A DNA stretch of 64,000 nt from a virus. This document shows, one piece after another, positions 57,822-64,000 of the stretch. The stretch spans positions 35,970-99,969 of the IMG/VR virus record IMGVR_UViG_3300009160_000029, one strand, 5' to 3'. Position numbers and translations under genes: made by a program. The number at the start of each line of letters is the position of its first letter. The stretch's first letter is position 1. The notes beneath the pieces are model-generated. The model searched no databases. It was not told the origin of the DNA and worked only from the letters and a program-made list of their open reading frames with translations.

Positions 57822-58442
57822 ATGAGTATATTTACAGAAGAAAGATTAGGAAAAGCATTATATTTAACAGATGCAAATACATTAACCAATTGGTATAATG
57901 CCTTACTCGATTCATTACCAGAAGATATGATTGAGAGTCCGAGTCGTATTGCTGGTTTCTTAGCACAAACATCACACGAGTCTGGTAAATATAAATTTTT
58001 AGCAGAAAATTTAAACTATTCTGATAAAGGTTTATTAAAAACATTCCCAAAATACTTTAATGAGAGTAATGTAATGGATTATGCTCGTAAGCCAGAAGCA
58101 ATCGCAAATAGAGTTTATGCGAATCGTATGGGAAATGGTGATGAAGCATCAGGTGATGGTTGGAGATATTGTGGAAGAGGACTTATACAATTGACAGGTA
58201 AGAATAACTATCAAGCATTTGCTAATAGTGAACAAATGAATATAGAAGAAGTTCCTGATTATTTAATTACATATGTTGGTGCTGTAAGATCTGCTCTTTG
58301 GTTTTGGAATAAAAATAATTTAAATGACACAGCTGATCTCGGAGATTTACTAATGATGACAAAGAAAATAAATGGAGGAACACATGGACTTGCTGAAAGA
58401 ACAGCTGAATACAAAAGAATCCTTGAAATATATTCAGCCTAG
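57822..58442 (+). CDS. endolysin, GH19 chitinase-like
   Basis: 206 aa. SRIAGFLAQTSHESGKYKFLAENLNYS carries the catalytic Glu (HES) of GH19/lysozyme-like endolysins, followed by GWRYCGRGLIQLTGKNNY, the family hallmark. Degrades host peptidoglycan after holin action (37925). No signal peptide, so release depends on the holin. Overlaps the nuclease gene by 59 bp. Confidence 0.9.
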   Translation: MSIFTEERLGKALYLTDANTLTNWYNALLDSLPEDMIESPSRIAGFLAQTSHESGKYKFLAENLNYSDKGLLKTFPKYFNESNVMDYARKPEAIANRVYANRMGNGDEASGDGWRYCGRGLIQLTGKNNYQAFANSEQMNIEEVPDYLITYVGAVRSALWFWNKNNLNDTADLGDLLMMTKKINGGTHGLAERTAEYKRILEIYSA

Positions 58443-59124
58443 CAAAAGGTTCACTCATCTTTCAATTGAGTTTCCTAAGTTAGAAAGAATAGATTCTGCT
58501 GGGAGTAGAGTTTATAAAACACCAACAGGAAATCTATATCCTTCAGTGACAAGCATCACATCATTACAAAATAGATCAAGTATTATTGAATGGAGGACTA
58601 GAGTAGGAAATACTGAAGCAAATCGTATATCAAAACAAGCATCATCACGTGGTACTTTAATTCATAAATGGTCTGAAAAGTATTTACTTAATGATGGATT
58701 TGAATATGATACAGAAGATTTAGTAGAAACAACTTTGTCTCAAGATTTTACTAATTTTATGCCAGTGTTAAATGAAATTGATAATATAATGGCACTTGAA
58801 ACACCTTTATATTCTCATGAATTACAATGTGCTGGTACAGTTGATTGTATAGCTACATTTAAGAATAAAGTTTCTTTAATTGATTTTAAAACAGCATCAA
58901 GACCAAAAGAAAAGAAATGGATTCAAAACTACTTTATGCAAGCATCAGCATACGCACATATGTTTAAAGAATTAAAAGGACAACCTATACAACAAACTGT
59001 ATTATTGTTTTTAGTAGATGGTGGTGAAACACAAATATTCACTGAGAATCCAAATAGTCATCTTGAGATGTTTAGATTTTATAGAGAACAATATAGAAAA
59101 GAAAATGAATTGGCAGTCGAATAA
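58384..59124 (+). CDS. PD-(D/E)xK exonuclease (MGME1/RecB-like)
   Basis: 246 aa from ATG 58384, which has GGAGGA upstream inside the lysin gene. LYPSVTSITSLQNRSSIIEWR...RGTLIHKWSEKYL, then the nuclease core CAGTVDCIATFKNKVSLIDFKTASRPK (G-x-D...DxK) and MQASAYAHMF. This is the exonuclease family of phage recombination proteins and mitochondrial MGME1. Likely processes DNA ends in recombination or host DNA degradation. Confidence 0.82.
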   Translation: MDLLKEQLNTKESLKYIQPSKRFTHLSIEFPKLERIDSAGSRVYKTPTGNLYPSVTSITSLQNRSSIIEWRTRVGNTEANRISKQASSRGTLIHKWSEKYLLNDGFEYDTEDLVETTLSQDFTNFMPVLNEIDNIMALETPLYSHELQCAGTVDCIATFKNKVSLIDFKTASRPKEKKWIQNYFMQASAYAHMFKELKGQPIQQTVLLFLVDGGETQIFTENPNSHLEMFRFYREQYRKENELAVE

Positions 59125-59287
59125 AGGATTCGTCGCAAAAGAGTATAAAGCATTTGGTGAAAATGCATGGGGTCAAAAAGTATTTGTAATTAAGTATAAG
59201 GGATTTTCTAATGTCACAGTAGAGAATGATTTTAACCAATGGATAAAAGAAGTAGATGACCTCGCAATTGAAAAGAAAACAAAATAA
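59105..59287 (+). CDS. hypothetical protein, 60 aa
   Basis: ATG 59105 overlaps the nuclease end by 20 bp. Small alpha/beta protein (NKGFVAKEYKAFGENAWGQKVFVIKYKGFSNV). Unknown. Confidence 0.55.
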   Translation: MNWQSNKGFVAKEYKAFGENAWGQKVFVIKYKGFSNVTVENDFNQWIKEVDDLAIEKKTK

Positions 59288-59328
59288 AACATTTAAATCT
59301 CCTTTTTTAAGTGGAAGTGATATGAAAC

Positions 59329-60549
59329 ATGTACGAACTAAAAGAAATAAGTCCAGCAGAAAATCTTAAGAGAGTTATTAAGACTGATGGATATTGGGTA
59401 CATTACGAGAATCGTACTAACTTAGAAGTACAGTCTGGTAATTGTTCGTTCACATTAGGTTATAATCATAAAGAATTAAAGAGTCTATTACCAACGAATG
59501 AGATTGATTTTCTTCGTGGTAATAGTGGTGAGTCCGCAGAGCCTGTTGATCGTTTAAGTGAAACACTAACAAAAGAAGCTGGTATGGATGGCATCGCCTA
59601 TGCTGTATCTGGTTCAGATGGTAATGAGTGTGCTTTTTATATTAATGATTTATATTGGACTAATAAAGGTGAACCGAATCGAAGATATATAATTTCAATA
59701 CCACCTTGTTATCATGGAACTACAGTTGTTTGTCGAAGTGCAAATAATGATATCGTAGAGAAAAGACAGAGTCGTTTTGTACCGATACGTGGAAGAACTT
59801 GGTACACAACAGAAGATAGTATTGCGAACGAAACAAATGTACTCGAACAAATAATCGAAACATTTAAGAGTCGTAATGATATTGGTGCTATTTTAATTGA
59901 GAGTTATCCATGGAATAAAACAATTGCTCCATGGAGTCATAACTTCTATCAACTACTACGTGCAACTGCTACGTTATATGGTGCAAATTTAATCGTAGAT
60001 GATATTGCAGGTTATGGTGGTAAGATAGGAACACTCTTTACTCATACAGCTTATAATATAAAACCTGATATGGTGACAATTGGTAAAGCACTTACAAATG
60101 GACTAATACCATTATCAGCTTGTTTAATTAATGATAAAGTATTGAAACAAGTAAAGACTACATTTAATTGGGGGCATACTTGGCAACCGAATATGTATGG
60201 TGTGCGAGTAGCGAATCGTTGTATAGAGTTAATCAAAGAACGAATGGCATACTCGAAAGTAATCGAAAAGAATTTAAACGATATAGGTGATCGTTTAAAG
60301 AGTAAAGGACTCGTGAGAAACGTAATTGGGAATGGAGTATGGAAGTCTTTTGTACCAGAACCAAATCCAATACCAATCTCGTTAGCTGAGATTGATAAAG
60401 CAGGAATGTCAGCAACAACGAACGAGAATACAATTAAGACAATTATACCACTAATTGCTGATGATATATACTTTGAAGAATTAGAAAAGCGATTAGAGGT
60501 TTGCTTTACAAATATAAAAGAACAAAGAACACAAGGACTATTGATATGA
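59329..60549 (+). CDS. class-III (PLP) aminotransferase, copy 2
   Basis: 406 aa, divergent paralogue of 39004. NLIVDDIAGYGG supplies the PLP Asp and MVTIGKALTNGLIPL the PLP Lys, with NWGHTWQPNMYG following. Shares QSGNCSFTLGYNHKEL and FLRGNSGESAE with copy 1. Codon use shows more CGA/TCG/GTA than neighbours to the left. Substrate unknown. Its stop overlaps the next gene. Confidence 0.85.
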   Translation: MYELKEISPAENLKRVIKTDGYWVHYENRTNLEVQSGNCSFTLGYNHKELKSLLPTNEIDFLRGNSGESAEPVDRLSETLTKEAGMDGIAYAVSGSDGNECAFYINDLYWTNKGEPNRRYIISIPPCYHGTTVVCRSANNDIVEKRQSRFVPIRGRTWYTTEDSIANETNVLEQIIETFKSRNDIGAILIESYPWNKTIAPWSHNFYQLLRATATLYGANLIVDDIAGYGGKIGTLFTHTAYNIKPDMVTIGKALTNGLIPLSACLINDKVLKQVKTTFNWGHTWQPNMYGVRVANRCIELIKERMAYSKVIEKNLNDIGDRLKSKGLVRNVIGNGVWKSFVPEPNPIPISLAEIDKAGMSATTNENTIKTIIPLIADDIYFEELEKRLEVCFTNIKEQRTQGLLI

Positions 60550-61031
60550 ACGATAAACAATCTGCAGAAAAAACTACATATTTTCAATCAGAAAATGAAA
60601 TACCTGATTGGTATATAAACTATGCTGAAGGAACACCTGCATTTGCAGAGTACTTTAAACTTCAACTTCTTAAATTTGAACAGTTTGAAGATCAATCACT
60701 TTTAAACACTGTTGCTCTTACAGTTGCAACTGTAAACAATTCAAAAGATCTAATGCATGATATAAGTCAAACGATGTTTGATAGAAATTTCGTGTATAGT
60801 CGAGATATGGTAATGGGAGCAATCGCTGAGTGCTTAAATGACTATGCATTAATCGATAAGAATTATATACTAGGAGAAGATACCGATGAAGCGAGAGTTC
60901 GAATGACTGTTGCAATATTAAGAGGTATGCCTAAATCGTTATTCCTTGATTGGAACGAAACAAGAACAGAAGAAGAGCATAAAATACGTGCGATTATTGG
61001 TATAGTTGACGTTATAAGCAAAATCATCTAA
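60546..61031 (+). CDS. hypothetical protein coupled to aminotransferase, 161 aa
   Basis: ATGA overlap with the aminotransferase. Helical, acidic protein (TPAFAEYFKLQLLKFEQFEDQSLLNTVALTVATVNNSKDLMHDI). Loosely recalls small iron- or cofactor-binding helical bundles, but I see no motif. Function unknown. Confidence 0.6.
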   Translation: MNDKQSAEKTTYFQSENEIPDWYINYAEGTPAFAEYFKLQLLKFEQFEDQSLLNTVALTVATVNNSKDLMHDISQTMFDRNFVYSRDMVMGAIAECLNDYALIDKNYILGEDTDEARVRMTVAILRGMPKSLFLDWNETRTEEEHKIRAIIGIVDVISKII

Positions 61032-61033
61032 AC

Positions 61034-61085
61034 CACTCTCAAAACACGTTAAAATAGGTTTAAACCCTATTCTATAATGAGAGTG
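61034..61085. other. nested inverted repeats (hairpin/terminator or small RNA)
   Basis: Outer arms CACTCTC (61034-61040) and GAGAGTG (61079-61085) enclose an inner AATAGG (61053-61058)/CCTATT (61066-61071) hairpin. The 199-bp gap from 61032 to 61230 also holds a TAAACCA/TGGTTTA repeat near 61093-61135, a promoter at 61145 and a CTAAATA box. No U-tract follows the outer stem, so terminator status is uncertain. Confidence 0.5.
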
Positions 61086-61144
61086 AACTATTCTAAACCA
61101 TTGATTTATATAGCTTATTTTTTACTACCTTTGGTTTAAAAAGC

Positions 61145-61173
61145 TTTACTTTTAAGAATTTTTAAGGTATAAT
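61145..61173 (+). promoter_or_regulatory. sigma70-like promoter for the bS21 gene
   Basis: TTTACT (61145-61150), 17-bp spacer, TATAAT (61168-61173). AGGTATA-A-TATACCT (61165-61179) makes the -10 region a perfect palindrome, similar to that at 4773-4785. Leader of about 50 nt precedes the gene. Confidence 0.8.
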
Positions 61174-61177
61174 ATAC

Positions 61178-61184
61178 CTAAATA
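61178..61184 (+). promoter_or_regulatory. CTAAATA box (late-promoter-like)
   Basis: CTAAATA starts 4 bp past the -10 hexamer, so both early- and late-type promoters would serve the bS21 gene. Position relative to the gene (46 bp) is acceptable. Confidence 0.35.
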
Positions 61185-61206
61185 ACATATAAGATTTGTT
61201 CTTATT

Positions 61207-61221
61207 CTTCTTCCCAAGAAG
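61207..61221 (+). promoter_or_regulatory. hairpin in the bS21 leader
   Basis: CTTCTT-CCC-AAGAAG, a perfect 6-bp stem with a 3-nt loop, lies 9 nt before the GTG start and contains the only purine-rich (AAGAAG) ribosome-site candidate. Folding would hide it, which suits translational autoregulation by S21 (inference). Confidence 0.45.
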
Positions 61222-61230
61222 TTTAAGATT

Positions 61231-61578
61231 GTGAACTATATTGATGAAAAAACTATGAAGCCATATAATCGAAACTTTCGAAGCACAAAAGACTTCAAGT
61301 CAAACGACAAAAGAAATAGATTTGACTCGCCAAAGAAAACTTATTCAACACCTCATTACGAGCGTCCAAAAGAAACTGGTCTTGAAGTATTGGTTGAGAA
61401 TGATAATATTGAAAAGGCAATCCGAAGACTTAAAAAGAAAGTTGATCGCGAGGGTTTGATCCGTGAGATAAGAGATCGAGCCACTTATAGCAAACCATCA
61501 GAGAAACGTAAGATTGCAGCACAGAACGCAAGAGATCGTTGGCTGAAATATAAACGTGACCGAGATCGTTTGATTTAA
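61231..61578 (+). CDS. rpsU: ribosomal protein bS21 with N-terminal extension
   Basis: 115 aa from GTG 61231 (or 107 from ATG 61255). The last 65 residues (LEVLVENDNIEKAIRRLKKKVDREG...REIRDRATYSKPSEKRK) are bS21. It is the ribosomal protein next to the mRNA platform and anti-Shine-Dalgarno. About 45 basic N-terminal residues are additional. bS21 genes are known from marine phages and may bias ribosomes toward phage mRNAs, which fits the leaderless transcripts predicted here (inference). Confidence 0.9.
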   Translation: MNYIDEKTMKPYNRNFRSTKDFKSNDKRNRFDSPKKTYSTPHYERPKETGLEVLVENDNIEKAIRRLKKKVDREGLIREIRDRATYSKPSEKRKIAAQNARDRWLKYKRDRDRLI

Positions 61579-61619
61579 AATAAAACCTAATATAATCTAA
61601 TTCGAAAGGAAAAGAGTAT

Positions 61620-62213
61620 ATGAAAAGTTTGAATTTACAGGATGTGGGTAGGCGAGTGCGTCTCGCTATATTCCTCCTAATCCTATTACCATTCCTAATT
61701 ATTCCAAGCATTACTACTTCAGCAGACGAAGAGTCACCTGAGTTTATTTGCTTAGTTGAGAACATTTACTTTGAGAGTAAAGGTGAATCAATGCGAGGAA
61801 AGATCGCTGTTGGAGTTGTCACTCTGAATCGTCTCAAAGATTCTCGATACCCTAAAACAATCTGCGAGGTTGTAAAGCAGGGTCCAGTAAGAGAATCTTG
61901 GAAAACAAGACAAGATCCCAATCTTACAGCCGACCAACGTTTATACAATCCAGTCCGTCATCGTTGCCAATTCTCTTGGTGGTGTGATGGATATAAAGAA
62001 CGGATTAAGTATGATGAAAACTGGATCGATTCAGTGCGAGCAGCAAAGTCTGCTCTGACTGGTAAGTACGATGATCTAGTGGATGGAGCAACACATTACC
62101 ATGCTGTCTATGTGACACCTGAATGGGCGAATCGTTTAAGATTCATCGTTCAGATTGATAATCATAAATTCTATGAATACCCAAAAACTTCCAAAGTCGC
62201 AAGTCTATTCTAA
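61620..62213 (+). CDS. SleB/CwlJ-type cell wall hydrolase
   Basis: 197 aa; GAAAGGAAAAG upstream. Hydrophobic N-terminal segment (LAIFLLILLPFLIIPSI) exports or anchors it. FICLVENIYFESKGESMRGKIAVGVVTLNRLKDSRYPKTICEVV with the catalytic Glu, then CQFSWWCDG, defines hydrolase family 2 (SleB). Second peptidoglycan hydrolase after the GH19 endolysin; with its signal it could act independently of the holin. Confidence 0.88.
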   Translation: MKSLNLQDVGRRVRLAIFLLILLPFLIIPSITTSADEESPEFICLVENIYFESKGESMRGKIAVGVVTLNRLKDSRYPKTICEVVKQGPVRESWKTRQDPNLTADQRLYNPVRHRCQFSWWCDGYKERIKYDENWIDSVRAAKSALTGKYDDLVDGATHYHAVYVTPEWANRLRFIVQIDNHKFYEYPKTSKVASLF

Positions 62214-62217
62214 ATCC

Positions 62218-62250
62218 AAAGGCACTCATCCTTCTCAACCGAGTGCCTTT
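62218..62250. terminator. Rho-independent, probably bidirectional terminator
   Basis: AAAGGCACTC (62218-62227) pairs perfectly with GAGTGCCTTT (62241-62250) around a 13-nt loop, with a short T-run at the end and A-run at the start. Ends the SleB operon. Confidence 0.75.
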
Positions 62251-62309
62251 GCAACCCTCGCATCCCTCTCTCCTATATACTTAAATCTAACCAGAGCGTC
62301 GTCGTTTTT

Positions 62310-62483
62310 ATGAAAAGAACTGCAATCTGCTCAATCTGCGGAATTACTGCATACGTTCCAATCTCAAGATCATTACTCGCACTCTTACAATTTAACTGTA
62401 ATTCGAAGCATGCTGAAAGATTCGGAGTCTGTGAATTTAAGCTTACAAAGAAGACTCAGAAGAGAAAGGTTTCGGGCACCTAG
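62310..62483 (+). CDS. small Cys-rich protein, 57 aa (tentative)
   Basis: ATG 62310 with no clear ribosome site; the stop falls inside the tRNA-Val gene by 10 bp. CSICG near the N-terminus and later Cys30/His34/Cys41 could make a zinc site, and the tail is basic. The overlap with the tRNA makes it doubtful. Confidence 0.35.
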   Translation: MKRTAICSICGITAYVPISRSLLALLQFNCNSKHAERFGVCEFKLTKKTQKRKVSGT

Positions 62484-62548
62484 TTCATTGGTAGAACACG
62501 TGGTCGACATCCACGGGGTGGCAGGTTCGATTCCTGCGGTGCCCACCA
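62474..62548 (+). tRNA. tRNA-Val(GAC), unusual C33
   Basis: 75 nt with encoded CCA. Acceptor GGGCACC/GGTGCCC, D-stem GTTC/GAAC, anticodon stem CGTGG/CCACG, loop TCGACAT, T-arm GCAGG-TTCGATT-CCTGC. Anticodon GAC by position. The residue before it is C instead of the near-universal U33, so decoding may be altered. Confidence 0.85.
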
Positions 62549-62549
62549 T

Positions 62550-62625
62550 GCCCTAATAGCTCAATTGGTAGAGCAACTGATTTGTAATCAGTAGGTTGGG
62601 AGTTCAAGTCTTCCTTAGGGCACCA
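62550..62625 (+). tRNA. tRNA-Thr(TGT)
   Basis: 76 nt with CCA, 1 bp after tRNA-Val. Acceptor GCCCTAA/TTAGGGC, D-stem GCTC/GAGC, anticodon stem ACTGA/TCAGT with loop TTTGTAA (TGT), T-arm GGGAG-TTCAAGT-CTTCC. Decodes ACA, the commonest Thr codon in these genes. Confidence 0.95.
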
Positions 62626-62757
62626 AATTCTTGGAAACGGATGATTTGGTGTTAAAAAGCAAGGAAATACGATGCTGAACCTCACGAACGACACACAGCG
62701 ACATTCTCCTCGCATTCCTTCGCGCAGACCCAGACACTCCCACACTCCCCTTCGAAA

Positions 62758-62771
62758 CACTAGATCTAGTG
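62758..62771. repeat. 14-bp perfect palindrome in the post-tRNA gap
   Basis: CACTAGATCTAGTG in the 259-bp gap 62626-62884. That gap is richer in C and G than most of the window and contains no convincing gene. It also holds a tandem TTCGCCTTAAT (62817-62827, 62828-62838). Might be an operator or the remnant of an exchange site; unknown. Confidence 0.4.
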
Positions 62772-62822
62772 GGTACTCTTTTCGTTCTCTCTAAAACCAT
62801 GTAAATAAATTCAGTTTTCGCC

Positions 62823-62851
62823 TTAATTTCGCCTTAATTGTAGGGTATAAT
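62823..62851 (+). promoter_or_regulatory. weak sigma70-like promoter
   Basis: TATAAT (62846-62851) is perfect, but the 17-bp-spaced -35 (TTAATT, 62823-62828) is poor and lies in the TTCGCCTTAAT tandem repeat. The ATG at 62858 is at about +1, the leaderless spacing again. Confidence 0.5.
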
Positions 62852-62884
62852 ATTCGTATGAAAACAAATAAAAAGGAAATAAGT

Positions 62885-63073
62885 ATGACTGATACGTTTT
62901 GGAAACTAACTTACTCGGATGGTGAAATTGAATATACTGAATTCGCTCCCTATTCGAATAAGTCTTATTATGAGTATGAGCGTCTTGAAAGTGTTGGAAA
63001 TCCTGTGATTCGATTTGAACTAGTTCGTGCTGATAAATCGAATAATGATTTAAGATTTGTGAGTGTTGCTTAA
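62885..63073 (+). CDS. hypothetical protein, 62 aa
   Basis: ATG 62885 (MTDTFWKLTYSDGEIEYTEF) has AAAAGGAAAT upstream; ATG 62858 would add nine residues and match a leaderless start. Small beta-rich protein. Stop overlaps the next ATG. Unknown. Confidence 0.6.
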   Translation: MTDTFWKLTYSDGEIEYTEFAPYSNKSYYEYERLESVGNPVIRFELVRADKSNNDLRFVSVA

Positions 63074-63180
63074 TGAAAAACTTTATAAATGAATCTTGGG
63101 TTGCTGTGCTAGTATTGGTGGCATTGATTGCTGCTGGTTATGGTGCAATGCATTTAATTCTATACTTCGGAGGATACTAA
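63073..63180 (+). CDS. 35-aa transmembrane peptide
   Basis: Starts on the overlapping stop (TAATG). Hydrophobic helix WVAVLVLVALIAAGYGAMHLIL. Stop overlaps the next ATG (63180). Coupling supports it. Confidence 0.55.
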   Translation: MKNFINESWVAVLVLVALIAAGYGAMHLILYFGGY

Positions 63181-63356
63181 TGAAAACGAGAGAACTTTGG
63201 CTTGACTTCGAAACATGGTTGGAAAGAAATTATAATAGGAATGTGTCGGATCTATCCTGGAATGCATATGTTTTATTAAGTAAAGAATATAATTCTGAAA
63301 GATTGTCTACTCGAAAGTACGAGACAAGGACAGAGAAAGGAATAGCGAATGATTAA
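63180..63356 (+). CDS. hypothetical protein, 58 aa
   Basis: TAATG overlap; GGAGGATAC ahead. Charged helical protein (KTRELWLDFETWLERNYNRNVSDLSWNAYVLLSKEY). Overlaps the next gene. Unknown. Confidence 0.55.
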   Translation: MKTRELWLDFETWLERNYNRNVSDLSWNAYVLLSKEYNSERLSTRKYETRTEKGIAND

Positions 63357-63672
63357 AACTGCATTATATTTAAATAAAGAGAATATGCATCAATCAGTGT
63401 ATAAATTCACTGGTAAATACGAACTCGTAGTGGAACAGGAAATACTCGCTTCTTCGAGAGATGAAGCATTTGAACTGTATTTAAAAGAGGGTGGATTAAA
63501 CTACTCGAGAATAACATCGGATTTGACCGAAAACTCTCCGAGAATCGAAACTACTTATATTGATGCGATGACACCAGAGATGGAGATTAAGTATGTCGGA
63601 ACTGTGGTGGCTTCGAGAGATGACGAGAACGAAGTGGAACTCGAGAATGCGTTAGGAGGATATAGTGGCTAA
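63349..63672 (+). CDS. hypothetical protein, 107 aa
   Basis: Contains YKFTGKYELVVEQEILASSRDEAFELYLKEGG, a beta-strand/helix unit like small phage beta-alpha domains. Acidic C-terminus. Overlaps the next gene by 8 bp. Unknown. Confidence 0.6.
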   Translation: MIKTALYLNKENMHQSVYKFTGKYELVVEQEILASSRDEAFELYLKEGGLNYSRITSDLTENSPRIETTYIDAMTPEMEIKYVGTVVASRDDENEVELENALGGYSG

Positions 63673-63883
63673 GTTGTTTAAATTGAACTCTGGGAGAAGA
63701 AAAACACTCCGTGCACATATACCAAATTTGAGTGGAAAGAGAGAGATTGCAATTACTCAGATCTCGGCATTATTAAGAGAAGATACGAATATGAGTCACG
63801 AGCAGAGTATTGAGTTTGCGACTCGAGTATTGAATAGCTATTTGGCAGCGAATATGCAGTCACCAAGTGGAAGAGTACACTAA
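63665..63883 (+). CDS. hypothetical protein with GTG start, 72 aa
   Basis: GTG 63665 with AGGAGG 6 bp upstream, so the rare start is well supported. Basic N-terminus (KLFKLNSGRRKTLRAHI), helical remainder. Stop overlaps the next ATG. Unknown. Confidence 0.6.
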   Translation: MAKLFKLNSGRRKTLRAHIPNLSGKREIAITQISALLREDTNMSHEQSIEFATRVLNSYLAANMQSPSGRVH

Positions 63884-64000
63884 TGAATAAAAAGGTGGTA
63901 ATCTCATTCGTTGACGAGTCTGGCGAGAATCGAGTGTTTAATGATTGGGCTTCTGCCGAGGAGTATTTAAAGACAGTAATCGCATTAAATCGTGAATTTA
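63883..64000 (+). CDS. hypothetical protein, truncated by window end
   Basis: TAATG overlap start; 39 codons visible (MNKKVVISFVDESGENRVFNDWASAEEYLKTVIALNREF), running off the window. Small alpha/beta beginning. Cannot be assigned. Confidence 0.5.
   Translation, partial: MNKKVVISFVDESGENRVFNDWASAEEYLKTVIALNREF

Noticed and set aside
60051-60587. 178-aa minus-strand frame
   Set aside because: Shadow of the intact aminotransferase gene; no recognisable protein features.

Overview
WHAT IT IS. The window is a very AT-rich stretch of a T4-like phage (myovirus) genome. Practically every gene is on the + strand, tightly packed with ATGA, TAATG or longer overlaps. The T4 core is clear: family B DNA polymerase (gp43), UvsX recombinase, gp41 helicase, gp61 primase, RNase H, NrdA/NrdB, T4-like conserved head-region proteins, holin, spanins and a GH19 endolysin. 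The host-derived cargo (S-adenosylmethionine decarboxylase, fatty-acid desaturase, ribosomal protein bS21, many 2-oxoglutarate/Fe(II) dioxygenases) and the low GC recall marine T4-like phages of SAR11 and cyanobacteria. The host assignment is inference. LAYOUT. 1-7.9 kb: DNA polymerase (5' end outside the window), small envelope-directed proteins, UvsX and gp41. 7.9-10.7 kb: a TET/JBP-type DNA-base dioxygenase, a glycosyltransferase and a HAD-like phosphatase, a candidate base-hypermodification cassette. 10.7-15.8 kb: two dioxygenase-like proteins, an ArfA-like ribosome-rescue peptide, small membrane proteins, an HExxH protein and a KxDG nucleotidyltransferase-like protein. 15.8-28.9 kb: probable late and virion genes, including large nucleotidyltransferase-like proteins (one with a T4-style N-terminal capsid-targeting-like sequence), secreted Ser/Thr-rich proteins, two structural proteins with hairpin leaders, and an Rz/Rz1-like spanin pair with nested frames. 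28.9-36.8 kb: primase, three more dioxygenases, both ribonucleotide reductase subunits and a GIY-YIG protein. 36.8-46 kb: membrane protein, holin, SDR, class-III aminotransferase, FkbM methyltransferase, RNase H and many small early-type genes. 45.9-60.5 kb: accessory island with desaturase, tRNA-Arg, three dioxygenases of one family, ketoacyl synthase, AdoMet decarboxylase, amidinotransferase, a tandem array of five AspH-like hydroxylases, endolysin, MGME1/RecB-like nuclease and a second aminotransferase. 61-64 kb: bS21, SleB-type hydrolase, a terminator, tRNA-Val and tRNA-Thr, then small unknown genes running off the end. HOW IT FITS TOGETHER. Seven sigma70-like promoters (TTTAC[A/T], 17 bp, TATAAT) and a weaker eighth stud the window. 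Several have the start codon 7-11 bp after the -10 box, which predicts leaderless mRNAs. CTAAATA or TATAAATA boxes, resembling T4-type late promoters, precede several other genes. I count 14 putative 2OG/Fe(II) dioxygenase genes in 64 kb, in at least three paralogous families, alongside an unusual combination of acyl-, amino- and guanidino-group enzymes. The best candidates for undescribed systems are the TET/JBP-GT-HAD cassette and the KAS/SpeD/amidinotransferase/five-hydroxylase island.
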